Made by a program: the position numbers and the translations under genes
Source of the DNA: Haloarcula amylolytica JCM 13557
Lineage (GTDB): Archaea > Halobacteriota > Halobacteria > Halobacteriales > Haloarculaceae
DNA length: 64,000 nt
Assembly: GCF_000336615.1 (NCBI RefSeq)
Contig: NZ_AOLW01000007.1
Location: 1-64,000 of the forward strand
Direction: 5' to 3'
The notes under the pieces: generated by a model
Seen by the model: the letters and a program-made list of their open reading frames with translations, nothing else
Told to the model about the DNA's origin: nothing
Database searches by the model: none
Shown here: positions 31,909 through 40,976 of the stretch, in pieces
Numbering within the stretch: the stretch's first letter is position 1
Layout: every line of letters begins with the position of its first letter

Positions 31909-31932
31909 CTTCTTTGCTCTGCAGTGAAATCT

Positions 31933-33315
31933 ATGCGAAAACCGTGCCAGGACGGCGGGTCTCGTCGCCAGTATCTCGCCGCGCTCGCCGCCGCCGGGGC
32001 GACCGCGCTGGCCGGCTGTCGCGGTGAGTCCGGGACACAGGACGGTAGCTCGGACCCGACGCCGACAACCACTACGGCGGCAGACCCGGCTCGGGCGCTG
32101 GACCATTACGACGTATCCATTAGCCACGAGCGCAGCCAGTCACCCGACACCGACTGGGCGGCTCCGACCGCGTCGCCGACAGACGCGCCGCTCGCCACCG
32201 AACCGCTCATCGAGGACCTCGAAATCCCGTGGGACCTCTCGTTTGCCGCGGACGGAACGCTGTTTCTCACCGAGCGGGTCGGCCGCGTCCTCTCGTTTGT
32301 GGACGGCAGCGTCCGAACAGTCACCGAACCCGCAGCGGTCATCGACGCGGAATCGAGCGACGATGGCTGGTGGGTAACGGGCGGCGAGGGCGGCACGCTC
32401 GGCGTCGCCGCGCACCCGACTTACCCCGAGCCGCCGGTGGTGTACGTCTACTACACGACGACAACCGACGACGACGAGCGGTTCAACCGGGTCGTCGCCA
32501 TGGACGTCTCGGCCGAGGACCCGGCCGCCACGGAGTCCGTCCTCGTCGACGACATTCCCGGAAGCAAGATACACAACGGCGGTCGGCTCACGTTCGGCCC
32601 CGAGAACTACCTCTGGATCACGACCGGCGACGCCGGGTCCGGCGAACTGGCCGCGGACACCGACTCGCTCGGTGGGAAAGTCCTCCGCGTGACGCCCGCG
32701 GGCGACCCCGCACCCGGAAACCCGGACCTCGGTGGTGACCCGCGGGTGTTCACCTACGGCCACCGGAACCCACAGGGGCTCGCGTGGCTTCCGGACGGCA
32801 CTGTCGTAGCTTCCGAGCACGGCCCGACCGGCCGGGACGAACTCAACCGCCTCGTGGCTGGGGGGTACTACGGCTGGCCCGACACCCGCAAGCACGAGGA
32901 GTACGCCGACGCCGGCCCCGAAGTCCGCCGCCCGCTCGCAAACACGGGCAACACCGGCGGCTGGGCTCCCTCCGGGTCGCTGTGCTACACCGGCGACGCC
33001 GTGCCGTCGCTGCGGAACCGACTGCTCACTGGCGGCCTGAAGGGCCAGAAACTCCTCGCAACGACGCTGACGCCGGCCGGTGGGGACCTGCCACCGGGTG
33101 ACGACGCCGAGGTGTACGACGCCGACTGGACCGACGACGCCTACACCGCGACGACCCACTCCCTGCTGGCCGACGAAGTCGGCCGGATTCGCCACGTCGA
33201 GCAGGGGCCCGACGGCGGCCTCTACCTCGTCACGTCGAACCGCGACGGGCGGGCCGGCGACGGCTTCCCGCGGGAGCGCGACGACGTGCTCGCCCGCATC
33301 ACGCCGGCCGAGTGA
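31933..33315 (+). CDS. Tat-exported lipoprotein, PQQ-dependent sugar dehydrogenase-like
   Basis: This 460-aa protein has a Tat signal (SRRQYLAALAAAGATAL) ending in a lipobox LAGC (Cys at about residue 34), so it should be a surface lipoprotein. The mature part is a six-bladed propeller of the glucose/sorbosone dehydrogenase family: IPWDLSFAADGTLFLTERVG, HNGGRLTFGPENYLWITTGD, YGHRNPQGLAWLPDG and SEHGPTGRDELN. These family members oxidise sugars with PQQ. Whether this organism has PQQ is unknown, so the activity is tentative. Confidence 0.88.
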   Translation: MRKPCQDGGSRRQYLAALAAAGATALAGCRGESGTQDGSSDPTPTTTTAADPARALDHYDVSISHERSQSPDTDWAAPTASPTDAPLATEPLIEDLEIPWDLSFAADGTLFLTERVGRVLSFVDGSVRTVTEPAAVIDAESSDDGWWVTGGEGGTLGVAAHPTYPEPPVVYVYYTTTTDDDERFNRVVAMDVSAEDPAATESVLVDDIPGSKIHNGGRLTFGPENYLWITTGDAGSGELAADTDSLGGKVLRVTPAGDPAPGNPDLGGDPRVFTYGHRNPQGLAWLPDGTVVASEHGPTGRDELNRLVAGGYYGWPDTRKHEEYADAGPEVRRPLANTGNTGGWAPSGSLCYTGDAVPSLRNRLLTGGLKGQKLLATTLTPAGGDLPPGDDAEVYDADWTDDAYTATTHSLLADEVGRIRHVEQGPDGGLYLVTSNRDGRAGDGFPRERDDVLARITPAE

Positions 33316-33352
33316 CGGGTCGGCCGGCGACACCCGTTCTGTGAACCACTGG

Positions 33353-33360
33353 CTATATTT
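33353..33360 (+). promoter_or_regulatory. TATA box of the biotin transporter operon
   Basis: The sequence ctatattt lies about 27 nt before the bioY ATG at 33384, indicating a leaderless transcript. Confidence 0.55.
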
Positions 33361-33383
33361 CGGTTGACGAGAGAGGGAGACCC

Positions 33384-33965
33384 ATGGCAACAGAGCAATC
33401 CGTCGACCTCGTCGACGACGACACTGTGGGCTTGTTCACGAAGGCGGTGCTGCTCGCGGCGCTGACCGCGGCGCTCGCACAGATATCTATCCCGCTCCCG
33501 GGGCCGCTGGTGCCGTTCTCGCTCCAGCCCTTTGGGATGTTTTTCGCCGGTCTGGTGCTGGGGCCGCTGTGGGGCGGCGTTGCCTTGCTACTGTACATCC
33601 TTGTCGGGATTGCTGGCGCTCCGGTGTTCTCGAACGCGAACGCGGGGCTTGGCTACGTCATCGCCGGACAGGGGACCGGCGGTTTCCTCGTCGGGTTTCT
33701 GGTCGGCGCGGTCGTCGCCGGCGCTATCGCGCACCGGAGCATAGCGCCGAAACCGGTCGCTGCTCTCTCTGTCCCAGTGCAGGTCGTCGCGCTCACCGCG
33801 GCGGTCCTCGTCGTGTACGCTATCGGCATCCCGTGGATGTCGTTCGTTACTGGCCTTCCGCTCACTCGCGCTGCGACCGTGATGGCCCCGTACATACCGC
33901 CGGACCTCCTGAAGCTCGGTATCGCGATTGCCATCGTACAGGGTGGGTATCTCGCCGGTCGATGA
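33384..33965 (+). CDS. bioY: Biotin transporter substrate-binding subunit BioY
   Basis: This 193-aa S component of an ECF transporter has about six membrane helices, with the BioY segments LPGPLVPFSLQPFGMFFAGL (residues ~35-54) and GYVIAGQGTGGFLVGFLVGA. It binds biotin in the membrane and works with the EcfA/EcfT-type proteins encoded next to it. Its stop overlaps the next start (ATGA). It is the first of three genes. Confidence 0.93.
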   Translation: MATEQSVDLVDDDTVGLFTKAVLLAALTAALAQISIPLPGPLVPFSLQPFGMFFAGLVLGPLWGGVALLLYILVGIAGAPVFSNANAGLGYVIAGQGTGGFLVGFLVGAVVAGAIAHRSIAPKPVAALSVPVQVVALTAAVLVVYAIGIPWMSFVTGLPLTRAATVMAPYIPPDLLKLGIAIAIVQGGYLAGR

Positions 33966-34666
33966 TCGCGGTCAGCGACCTGCGCTATCGGTACGGCGAC
34001 GTCGACGTCCTCGACGGGCTCACGCTGTCGATACCCGACGGTCAGTACTGCCTGCTCGTCGGACCGAACGGGAGCGGCAAGACGACGCTCGTCCGACATT
34101 TCAACGCCCTGCTGACCCCGGACACCGGCACGGTCACCGTCGATGGGACGGACGTGACGGACGACCCCGTCGTCGCCCGGACACGCATCGGGATGGTGTT
34201 CCAGCACCCTCGCGACCAGTTCGTCGCGGCGACCGTGGCGGCTGACGTGGCCTTCGGTCCGGAGAACCTCGGCCTCGACAGGGACGAGATCGACCGCCGG
34301 GTCGAAACGGCACTCGACGCCGTCGACCTCGGGGGTGCCGCCGATAGCCGTATCGACGCGCTTTCCGGCGGCGAGCAGGCCCGCGTCGCCATTGCCGGGG
34401 CGCTCGCCATGGAGCCGGACTACCTCGTGCTCGACGAACCGCTCGTCGGCCTCGACTGGCCGGCCAGGGAGTCGGTGCTCGACCACCTCGACGCGCTGGC
34501 CGCCGATGGAACGGGCATCATCGTCGTCACGCACGACCTCCGGGACCTCCACGAGCGGGCCGACCGCCTCGTCGCGCTGCAGGATGGGCAGGTCGTGCTC
34601 GATGCGTCGCCAGCCGAAGCACTCGATGCGCTCCCGGACCTCGGTATCCGCGACCCACGATGTTGA
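33962..34666 (+). CDS. bioM: ECF transporter ATPase (BioM/EcfA type)
   Basis: This 234-aa ABC ATPase has Walker A LVGPNGSGKTTLVRHFN, Q-loop MVFQHPRDQF typical of the EcfA/CbiO subfamily, signature LSGGEQARVAIAGAL, Walker B YLVLDEPLVGLD, and the H-loop IIVVTHDL. It powers uptake together with BioY and the EcfT protein. The ATG overlaps the bioY stop by 4 nt; the longer open frame upstream is spurious. Confidence 0.93.
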   Translation: MIAVSDLRYRYGDVDVLDGLTLSIPDGQYCLLVGPNGSGKTTLVRHFNALLTPDTGTVTVDGTDVTDDPVVARTRIGMVFQHPRDQFVAATVAADVAFGPENLGLDRDEIDRRVETALDAVDLGGAADSRIDALSGGEQARVAIAGALAMEPDYLVLDEPLVGLDWPARESVLDHLDALAADGTGIIVVTHDLRDLHERADRLVALQDGQVVLDASPAEALDALPDLGIRDPRC

Positions 34667-35370
34667 GCTACCGGCCCGGTTCGACGCTCGCGCATCGGCT
34701 GGACCCGCGGTCGAAGCTGCTGGTTCAGTTCGGGCTCGCCATCGCCGCGGTCGCTCACCCCACGCTCCCGTGGCTCGTCGGGACGACCGCGTTCGCGCTG
34801 GGGACGCTCGCTGCGGCACGGCTCTCGCCGCTGGCCGTCCTGCGTTCTTATCGGGTCGTCCTCGCCGTGCTGGCACTGGCACCGGTCGTCGCCGGCGTGG
34901 CGCTCGGCCCGCCGTGGTTTCGGGTCGACCCGGCGCTGCGCTCGGCCCTGCACGTCGGGCGTATCCTCCCGGTGTTGCTCGTCAGCGCCGCCTACCTCAC
35001 GTCGACGCCGGTCCGAGACACGCGGGCGGCGGTCCAGCGCCTGATACCCGGCAAGCCCGGCCAGATTCTCGGCATCGGGATGGCGCTCGTCGTCCGACTG
35101 TTCCCGCTGGTACTCGCGGACGTTCGGGAGGTGCGCGATGCGATCCACGCTCGCGGCGGTGAGGCCCGACCGCTCCGGGACCGCGTTCGACTGCTCGCCG
35201 TCCGGTCGCTGGAACGGACGCTCGACCGCTCGGACCGGCTCTCGGTCGCCCTGCGGGCCCGCTGTTTCGCGTGGAACCCGACACTTCCGCCGCTTTCGTT
35301 CGACCGTCGTGACTACCCGGTGCTCGCCGTCGGCATCGCGCTGTCGGTGTCGCCGCTCGTGCCGGTTTAG
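34660..35370 (+). CDS. bioN: ECF transporter transmembrane subunit (BioN/EcfT type)
   Basis: This 236-aa membrane protein has the EcfT signature near the start (STLAHRLDPRSKLLVQFGLA), several helices, and the coupling motif VREVRDAIHARGGEARP at about residues 150-166, which carries the A-R-G coupling segment. It connects BioY to the ATPase. The start overlaps the bioM stop by 7 nt. Confidence 0.92.
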   Translation: MLSYRPGSTLAHRLDPRSKLLVQFGLAIAAVAHPTLPWLVGTTAFALGTLAAARLSPLAVLRSYRVVLAVLALAPVVAGVALGPPWFRVDPALRSALHVGRILPVLLVSAAYLTSTPVRDTRAAVQRLIPGKPGQILGIGMALVVRLFPLVLADVREVRDAIHARGGEARPLRDRVRLLAVRSLERTLDRSDRLSVALRARCFAWNPTLPPLSFDRRDYPVLAVGIALSVSPLVPV

Positions 35371-35424
35371 CCGGTCGCCTGCGTGCGCCCAAGTACAACG
35401 GTGGTTGGTGGTTTCGCTATTCTG

Positions 35425-38400
35425 TCACTCCACGATATCGACACCGGAAATCTCGAACCGTGCGCCGCCCTCGCTCCCCTCGTCGATAGTTACTGTCCAG
35501 TCGTGGGCGTCGGCGATCTCCGCGACGATCCAGAGTCCGAACCCAGTTCCGGCATCCGACGTGGAGTACCCGGTGTCGAACACGCGCGACCGCTCTGATT
35601 CGTCGATGCCGTCGCCGTCGTCTTCGACGTAGAAGCCGTCGTCAAGTTCTCCAACGGTGACCGTGACGTCGTCGCCGTGTTCCACGCTGTCGCCGGCCCC
35701 CGGCTGACTGCTTGTGGAGCCATGCTCCACACTGTTGCTGAACAGGTTCTCGAGCAGTTGTTCCAATCGGCTCCTGTCAGCACGAACGACGGCGTCCGTC
35801 TCGACAGTGAGTTCGGCGTCGTTGGTTTCGACGTTGTGCCAGCACTGTTCGGCCGTGTCCGTGAGCGCCACTACGCCGGCGTCAACCGCTGACTGCTCGT
35901 CGCGAGCGGCCGCGAGCAGGTCGTCGATGAGCGTCCGCATCCGCGCGAGCGCGTCGCTGGCGCTGTCGAGGTGTTCGCTGTCGTACTCCTGTTGGGCCAG
36001 TTCGATGCGTCCCTCGGCGACGGATAGTGGGTTCCTGAGGTCGTGGCTGACGATGCTCGTGAACTCTTCGAGACGTTCGTTCGTGTCCTCCAGTTCCTGC
36101 TCGCGGCGCTTGCGCTCGGTGATGTCACGGTCGATACCGATTGCCCGGACTGGCGTCCCGTCGCTGTCGGATTCGACGCGGCCCTTTGCCTCCATCCAGC
36201 GGACCTCGCCGTCACGGACGATTCGGAACTCGGCTTCGTACGTGCCGGTCTCGGTCGCCGATTCGATTCGGGCCGCAACTTCCGGCTGGTCCTCGGGATG
36301 GACCAGCGGTAAAAACTCGTCCAGCGACTCGATGTCAGTGCCGTACAGCGTCTCGGACCCGGGGTAGTACGACAGGTCGCCGGACTCGAACTCGCGGTCC
36401 CAGACGACCGTATTAGTGGTCTCTAGCGCGATTTCCATCCGCTCGCGAGTCCCTTCCAGTTCGTGCTCTCGGAGCTTTCGGTCCGTGATATCCTGGACAG
36501 AGCCCCGGAGTTTGACAACGTCGCCGTTCTCGGTGACCGGTTCACACAGTGCGCGGACCCATCGGTCGTGGTCGTCGTCGCCGATACGCACCTCCATGTC
36601 GTATCCCTCTGCTGTTTCTATCGCCCGCTCGAACTCGGTCATGACCGTCTCCCTGTCGTCGGGGTGGTACAGGTCGACGATAGAGTCGACGCTCAGTTCG
36701 TCGTCCGGAGTCAGGCCGTGCAACCGGTAGAACTCGCTTGTCACCGTCATATCCGGCGGCTCGCTCGTCACGTCTATCTCCCAGCCGCCGACGCTCGCGA
36801 TCCGCTGGGCCTGGTCGAGGAGTTCCTTCGTTCGCGTAAGCTCCTGCTCGCGTGCCTTCCGTTCGGTGATGTCCCGGCCGATGCCGGCCAGCATCGGGTT
36901 CCCGTCGGGGTCTTCGACGCGGGTCGCCGTGAACTCGTGGGGGATCTGGTCCCCCGATTTCGTGATAAACGGCACTTCCACGCGGGTCGTGTCGCCCTCG
37001 AACACCGATTCGATAGCGGCCCCAACGAGGTCCCGATACTCCGCCGGGAAGAACTCGGCTCCGTGGGTCCCGGCGACTTCGGCGGCCGAGTAGCCGGTCA
37101 CGTTCAGCAGACTCTCGTTCCAGCGCCGGAAGCGGCCGTCGCTGTCGAGGACGTAGAACACGTCGTCGATGGCGTCCAGCATGTCGTCGGTGTACTGCTT
37201 GTACCGCTCGAGGCGTTGCTCGCGCTGCTGGCGTTCGAGTTCGTAGCTCACCCACTGCGCCGCGAGATGGACGAACGTCTTCTCGTCCTCGGTGAAGGGG
37301 GTCTTGCGGGCCTCCCGGTCGACGAAACAGAGGCTCCCTGAATGCGCGTCACGGACACGGACCTCGGCGCTGATGTACGTCTCGTATTCCCAGCGGTCGT
37401 ATGCTGGGTCCGAGGCCCACCCCTCTTCGGACGCTTCGGCGATTGCCATGACGCTCCCTGTGTCGATCATCTTCCGGCAGTACGCCTCCGACAGCGGCGT
37501 GACGGTTCCCGGCTTGAGCCGTTCGTCGCTCCCGCTCGCATAGCGGACGGTGAACTCGTCGCGGTCGGCGTCGTTCGCGGACAGGAACGCGCTGGCGGTC
37601 CCAAGGCGCTCCCGACCAAGGTCCAAAACCGCCTGTATCTTCTCTTCAAACGAGGCGTCGGGGTCGGCGCTGATCTCGTAGAGCCTCCGGAGCGTCTGGT
37701 TGTGCTCTGTGAGCTGGTTCTTGGTGGCTTCGAGTTCGCGCTCGCGGTTCCGCCGCTCGGTGATGTCACGGGCGAACCCAGCCACGCGAACGACCTCGCC
37801 GTCGTCGTTCGTGATCGGCTCGCCCTGTATCCAGACCCAGCGCTGATACTCCTCTGTTGCGTTGACACGGCATTCGACGTCGGCCGACTCGCCGTGTATG
37901 AGACGCCGCATCGCGTCTTTCATCAGTTCGCGGTCCTCGGGATGGATACCGTTCAGGAAATCGTAGGGGTTGTCACGGAGCTTGGCCACTGACCGCCCCC
38001 AGATATCCTCGTAGGCGGAGTTGATCACGAGGACTTCGCTCAGGTCGGCCGTGAACTCCCAGAGGATATCGTTGGTTGCCTCGGTGAGCTCCCGGACGCG
38101 GCGCTCTGACTCGGCGGCCTGTCGCTTCGCGCGGTACTCGGAGACCGCGTTTTCGATGCGGTTGGCCAGTAGCTCGTACACCTCGACTCCGAACGACTTC
38201 TGTAGATAGTCGGTGACGCCCATCGAGATGGCTTCGCTGGCCACCTCTTCGCTGCCCTTACCGGTGAACAGAATGAACGGCAGATCCGGGTCTGTCTCCC
38301 GAATCGCATCGAGCAGATCGATGCCGTTCATCTTCGGCATATCGTAGTCGGAGACGACGGCGTCGAACCCGTTTTCGGCGAGCTGGTCGAGCCCGTCTCG

Positions 38401-38565
38401 TGCGCTGGTCGCGGTTTCGACGGAGATCCGGTCGTCCGCAGCCTCCAGGGAATCCGCTGCGACAGCCACGAAATCAGGGTCGTCGTCGATGTGTAACACC
38501 TGAATCCGTCCGCCGACGACATCGGTTTCCCCGTCGAGATGCCGGCCGCGAAGCGCCTCGGTCAT
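35425..38565 (-). CDS. REC-PAS-GAF-PAS-PAS-PAS sensor histidine kinase
   Basis: This 1046-aa soluble hybrid kinase has a receiver domain (about residues 20-135, phospho-Asp in SDYDMPKM), PAS1 (about 150-275), a GAF domain (about 285-440), three PAS domains (about 445-565, 570-690 and 695-815), HisKA with EFTSIVSHDLRNPLS, and HATPase with NLFSNSVEHG, EDDGDGI and GTGFGL. All four PAS domains end in DITxR. No membrane segment is seen. This arrangement is common in haloarchaea; the stimulus and output are unknown. ATG at 38565 is preferred over TTG at 38571. Confidence 0.93.
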   Translation of the reverse strand: MTEALRGRHLDGETDVVGGRIQVLHIDDDPDFVAVAADSLEAADDRISVETATSARDGLDQLAENGFDAVVSDYDMPKMNGIDLLDAIRETDPDLPFILFTGKGSEEVASEAISMGVTDYLQKSFGVEVYELLANRIENAVSEYRAKRQAAESERRVRELTEATNDILWEFTADLSEVLVINSAYEDIWGRSVAKLRDNPYDFLNGIHPEDRELMKDAMRRLIHGESADVECRVNATEEYQRWVWIQGEPITNDDGEVVRVAGFARDITERRNRERELEATKNQLTEHNQTLRRLYEISADPDASFEEKIQAVLDLGRERLGTASAFLSANDADRDEFTVRYASGSDERLKPGTVTPLSEAYCRKMIDTGSVMAIAEASEEGWASDPAYDRWEYETYISAEVRVRDAHSGSLCFVDREARKTPFTEDEKTFVHLAAQWVSYELERQQREQRLERYKQYTDDMLDAIDDVFYVLDSDGRFRRWNESLLNVTGYSAAEVAGTHGAEFFPAEYRDLVGAAIESVFEGDTTRVEVPFITKSGDQIPHEFTATRVEDPDGNPMLAGIGRDITERKAREQELTRTKELLDQAQRIASVGGWEIDVTSEPPDMTVTSEFYRLHGLTPDDELSVDSIVDLYHPDDRETVMTEFERAIETAEGYDMEVRIGDDDHDRWVRALCEPVTENGDVVKLRGSVQDITDRKLREHELEGTRERMEIALETTNTVVWDREFESGDLSYYPGSETLYGTDIESLDEFLPLVHPEDQPEVAARIESATETGTYEAEFRIVRDGEVRWMEAKGRVESDSDGTPVRAIGIDRDITERKRREQELEDTNERLEEFTSIVSHDLRNPLSVAEGRIELAQQEYDSEHLDSASDALARMRTLIDDLLAAARDEQSAVDAGVVALTDTAEQCWHNVETNDAELTVETDAVVRADRSRLEQLLENLFSNSVEHGSTSSQPGAGDSVEHGDDVTVTVGELDDGFYVEDDGDGIDESERSRVFDTGYSTSDAGTGFGLWIVAEIADAHDWTVTIDEGSEGGARFEISGVDIVE

Positions 38566-38718
38566 AGTCAACTAGTTCACAAGTCCACGCAAAAACAGTT
38601 CTGCCAGTTAATTTGTGTTCGCGCGCAAGCGAAGCCGGCAGTCGGTGGCGACGAGGCTATCGCCTGCGTGTGACAACACCCGGCCGTCAGTGAGCCGATC
38701 TTCCCGGGACATTCGGTT

Positions 38719-39513
38719 TCAGTCTGCCGCTCGGCCGCCGCCGCCGGCGTACGCGCGAGTCACGTCGACGAGCGCCTTCCGGAACTCGGACTCGTTCGGC
38801 TCGGGCGACAGCGAGGCGAAGTGGCGCTTGAACTCCGTGAGGTCGACCGATTCGGCGTCCTGGGCCGCGGCGTGGGCGAGGTCGTACAGCCGGTGGTCCG
38901 GTTCGACCAGGTCGTGGCGCTCACACAGCGCAAGGGCGAACGCCGCATTGACGGCCGTGATATCCGGGTCTGCAGCCGGCGTCAGCCGTGCGGCCGGTTC
39001 GCTGGGGTGGCGCACTCGGGTCGGTGACGTCGAGCGGTCCCAGGTCGGCGGATCGCCGGGGCGGTCCGCGACGGCGGCCGCGAGGCTGGCTTCCAGAAAC
39101 GGGACCAGTTTGTCGCCGGGCACCACTGGCATCCAGATATCGTCGGCGTAGACGTCTTTCATGTGGTTGGCGATCTGGTAACAGTGCGTGAGCTTTCGCT
39201 GTTCGACCGAACGCCCCGCCAGCGCGAGGTAGATGGCTTCTCGCGTCGATTGTGTGTGCGACGGATGCCCGCATTCGTGGTGGTGCATGTGTGCGTACTC
39301 GTGTAACGCCAGCTCGCGGGCCATCGCGCTCGTCGCGGCCTGACGGGAGATTGTCAGCCGGTGGGCGTCGTCGCTGTGGCTGACGCGGGTACGTTCATCA
39401 GGGTCCTCCCGGACCCGGACTGTCACTGGTCGTTTCAGGTCGTGTTCCGTCGAGAAGAGGTCCCTCGCTCCGAGAAATGGTTCGGCCGGCCCACCCTGCA
39501 CGTGCACGTCCAT
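38719..39513 (-). CDS. Putative zinc metallopeptidase-like protein (DUF5781-like)
   Basis: This 264-aa protein has HEYAHMHHHECGH at about residues 71-83, an HExxH zinc motif in an unusually His-rich stretch. Around it lie helices rich in Ala/Glu. The third ligand is not certain. The family is DUF5781 by recollection. No signal peptide or membrane segment is visible, so it is probably cytosolic. Start ATG at 39513. Confidence 0.6.
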   Translation of the reverse strand: MDVHVQGGPAEPFLGARDLFSTEHDLKRPVTVRVREDPDERTRVSHSDDAHRLTISRQAATSAMARELALHEYAHMHHHECGHPSHTQSTREAIYLALAGRSVEQRKLTHCYQIANHMKDVYADDIWMPVVPGDKLVPFLEASLAAAVADRPGDPPTWDRSTSPTRVRHPSEPAARLTPAADPDITAVNAAFALALCERHDLVEPDHRLYDLAHAAAQDAESVDLTEFKRHFASLSPEPNESEFRKALVDVTRAYAGGGGRAAD

Positions 39514-39579
39514 GTGTCACTTTCTCATGGGCCACAGAGCTATTAATCCACGGGTGGGGGCAGCGTTCGCACGCAGCGC

Positions 39580-40773
39580 TCAGGACTCAAGCGCCGCGAA
39601 ACCGCGCTCCAGATCCGCCCGGAGGTCCTCGACATCCTCGATACCGACTGAAAGGCGGATGAGCGTATCAGAGATGCCGAGTTCGTCCCGCGCCGCCGGT
39701 GAGAGCGGTTCGTGCGTCATCGCCGCCGGAAGCTCCGCTAGACTTTCGACGCCGCCAAGGCTGACTGCCAGCGTCACCGTCTCTAGAGCTTCGAGAAATT
39801 GTTTTGCGTCGGCCATGTCTCCGGCCAGTTCGAACGAGAGCACGCCGCCAAAGCCCTGCATCTGCTCGCGAGCCAGGTCGTGCTGTGGGTGGCTCTCTAA
39901 CCCTGGGTAGTGGACCGCTTCGACGTGCTCGTGGTCGTCGAGGTACTGCGCAAGGGCCATGGCGTTGTTCTCGTGGCGAGTCATCCGGACGCCCAGCGTT
40001 TTGATACCTCGTGAGATGAGATAGCTGTCGAACGGGGCGAGCATATTCCCGAGGGCGATTTGCTGGCGGAACTCTACCCGCTCGGCGACCTCGGGGTCGT
40101 CGGTAATCAATGCGCCGCCAACAGCATCGCTGTGGCCGTTGAGGTACTTCGTTGTGCTGTGGACCACCAGGTCCGCACCGAGCGACAGCGGCTGTTGGAA
40201 GTACGGACTCGCGAAGGTGTTGTCGACCCCGACCGTCGCGTCGTAGTCGGCGGCGACGGCCGCAATCGCATCGATATCACAGAGTTTTATCAACGGATTT
40301 GTCGGGGTCTCGACCCAGACTAACTCCGTTGCCGGCGTCATCGCGGCCGCGACAGCGTCGGCGTCAGTCGCGTCGACGAACTCCACGTCGACGCCAAGCT
40401 GGTCCCGGAACAGCGTTTCGAACATCCGTCGCGTGCCCGCGTACAGGTCGTCGAACGCAACGACGTGGTCGCCCGGTTCGACCAGTGAGAGCACCGCTGT
40501 TGCAACGGCCGCTGTCCCCGAACTGAAGGCATAGGCTCGCTCTCCGTCCTCTAGCGCGGCTAACTCTTGTTCGAGGCCGTGTCGTGTCGGGTTCGACAGC
40601 CGCGAGTAGAGGAACTCGCCTTCACCGGGGTCGACGTCCTCAAGAGACAGGTCCGTATCGAGCCCGGCCAGTTCGTAGGTCGACGAGAGGTGTATCGGGA
40701 GCGTGACATCCCCTGCTGCTGACGCCGTCTCGGTATCGACTGCAATCGTGTCGAGGTGTGGACGTCGAGTCAT
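39580..40773 (-). CDS. Trans-sulfuration PLP enzyme (cystathionine gamma-synthase/lyase family)
   Basis: This 397-aa Cys/Met metabolism PLP enzyme has EFLYSRLSNPTRHGLEQELA near residue 55, AYAFSSGTAAVATAVLSLV, the PLP-lysine segment DLVVHSTTKYLNGHSDAVGG, and the C-terminal SLGGVESLAELPAAMTH. Members make or cleave cystathionine, or act on O-acyl-homoserine; the exact substrate is not decidable. ATG at 40773, with a TATA-like box (40798-40804) 27 nt upstream. The homoserine dehydrogenase further right could supply precursors. Confidence 0.88.
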   Translation of the reverse strand: MTRRPHLDTIAVDTETASAAGDVTLPIHLSSTYELAGLDTDLSLEDVDPGEGEFLYSRLSNPTRHGLEQELAALEDGERAYAFSSGTAAVATAVLSLVEPGDHVVAFDDLYAGTRRMFETLFRDQLGVDVEFVDATDADAVAAAMTPATELVWVETPTNPLIKLCDIDAIAAVAADYDATVGVDNTFASPYFQQPLSLGADLVVHSTTKYLNGHSDAVGGALITDDPEVAERVEFRQQIALGNMLAPFDSYLISRGIKTLGVRMTRHENNAMALAQYLDDHEHVEAVHYPGLESHPQHDLAREQMQGFGGVLSFELAGDMADAKQFLEALETVTLAVSLGGVESLAELPAAMTHEPLSPAARDELGISDTLIRLSVGIEDVEDLRADLERGFAALES

Positions 40774-40976
40774 ACGCTTCCGTCTGCTGGCTGGCGCTAA
40801 TACCTTTGCAATCATTACTCATCCGACTGCAAATAATTATAATCGCTGGGTATACTCCTCTGACTGCGAGCGATTGCTAATGCGAGACTATCCCACGCGA
40901 ACGGCCGAATTTCAAGCGGTCACGGCCGTAGTGAAACACTATCCTTTTGACCCTGCTGTTGATAGAAAGCTGTATA

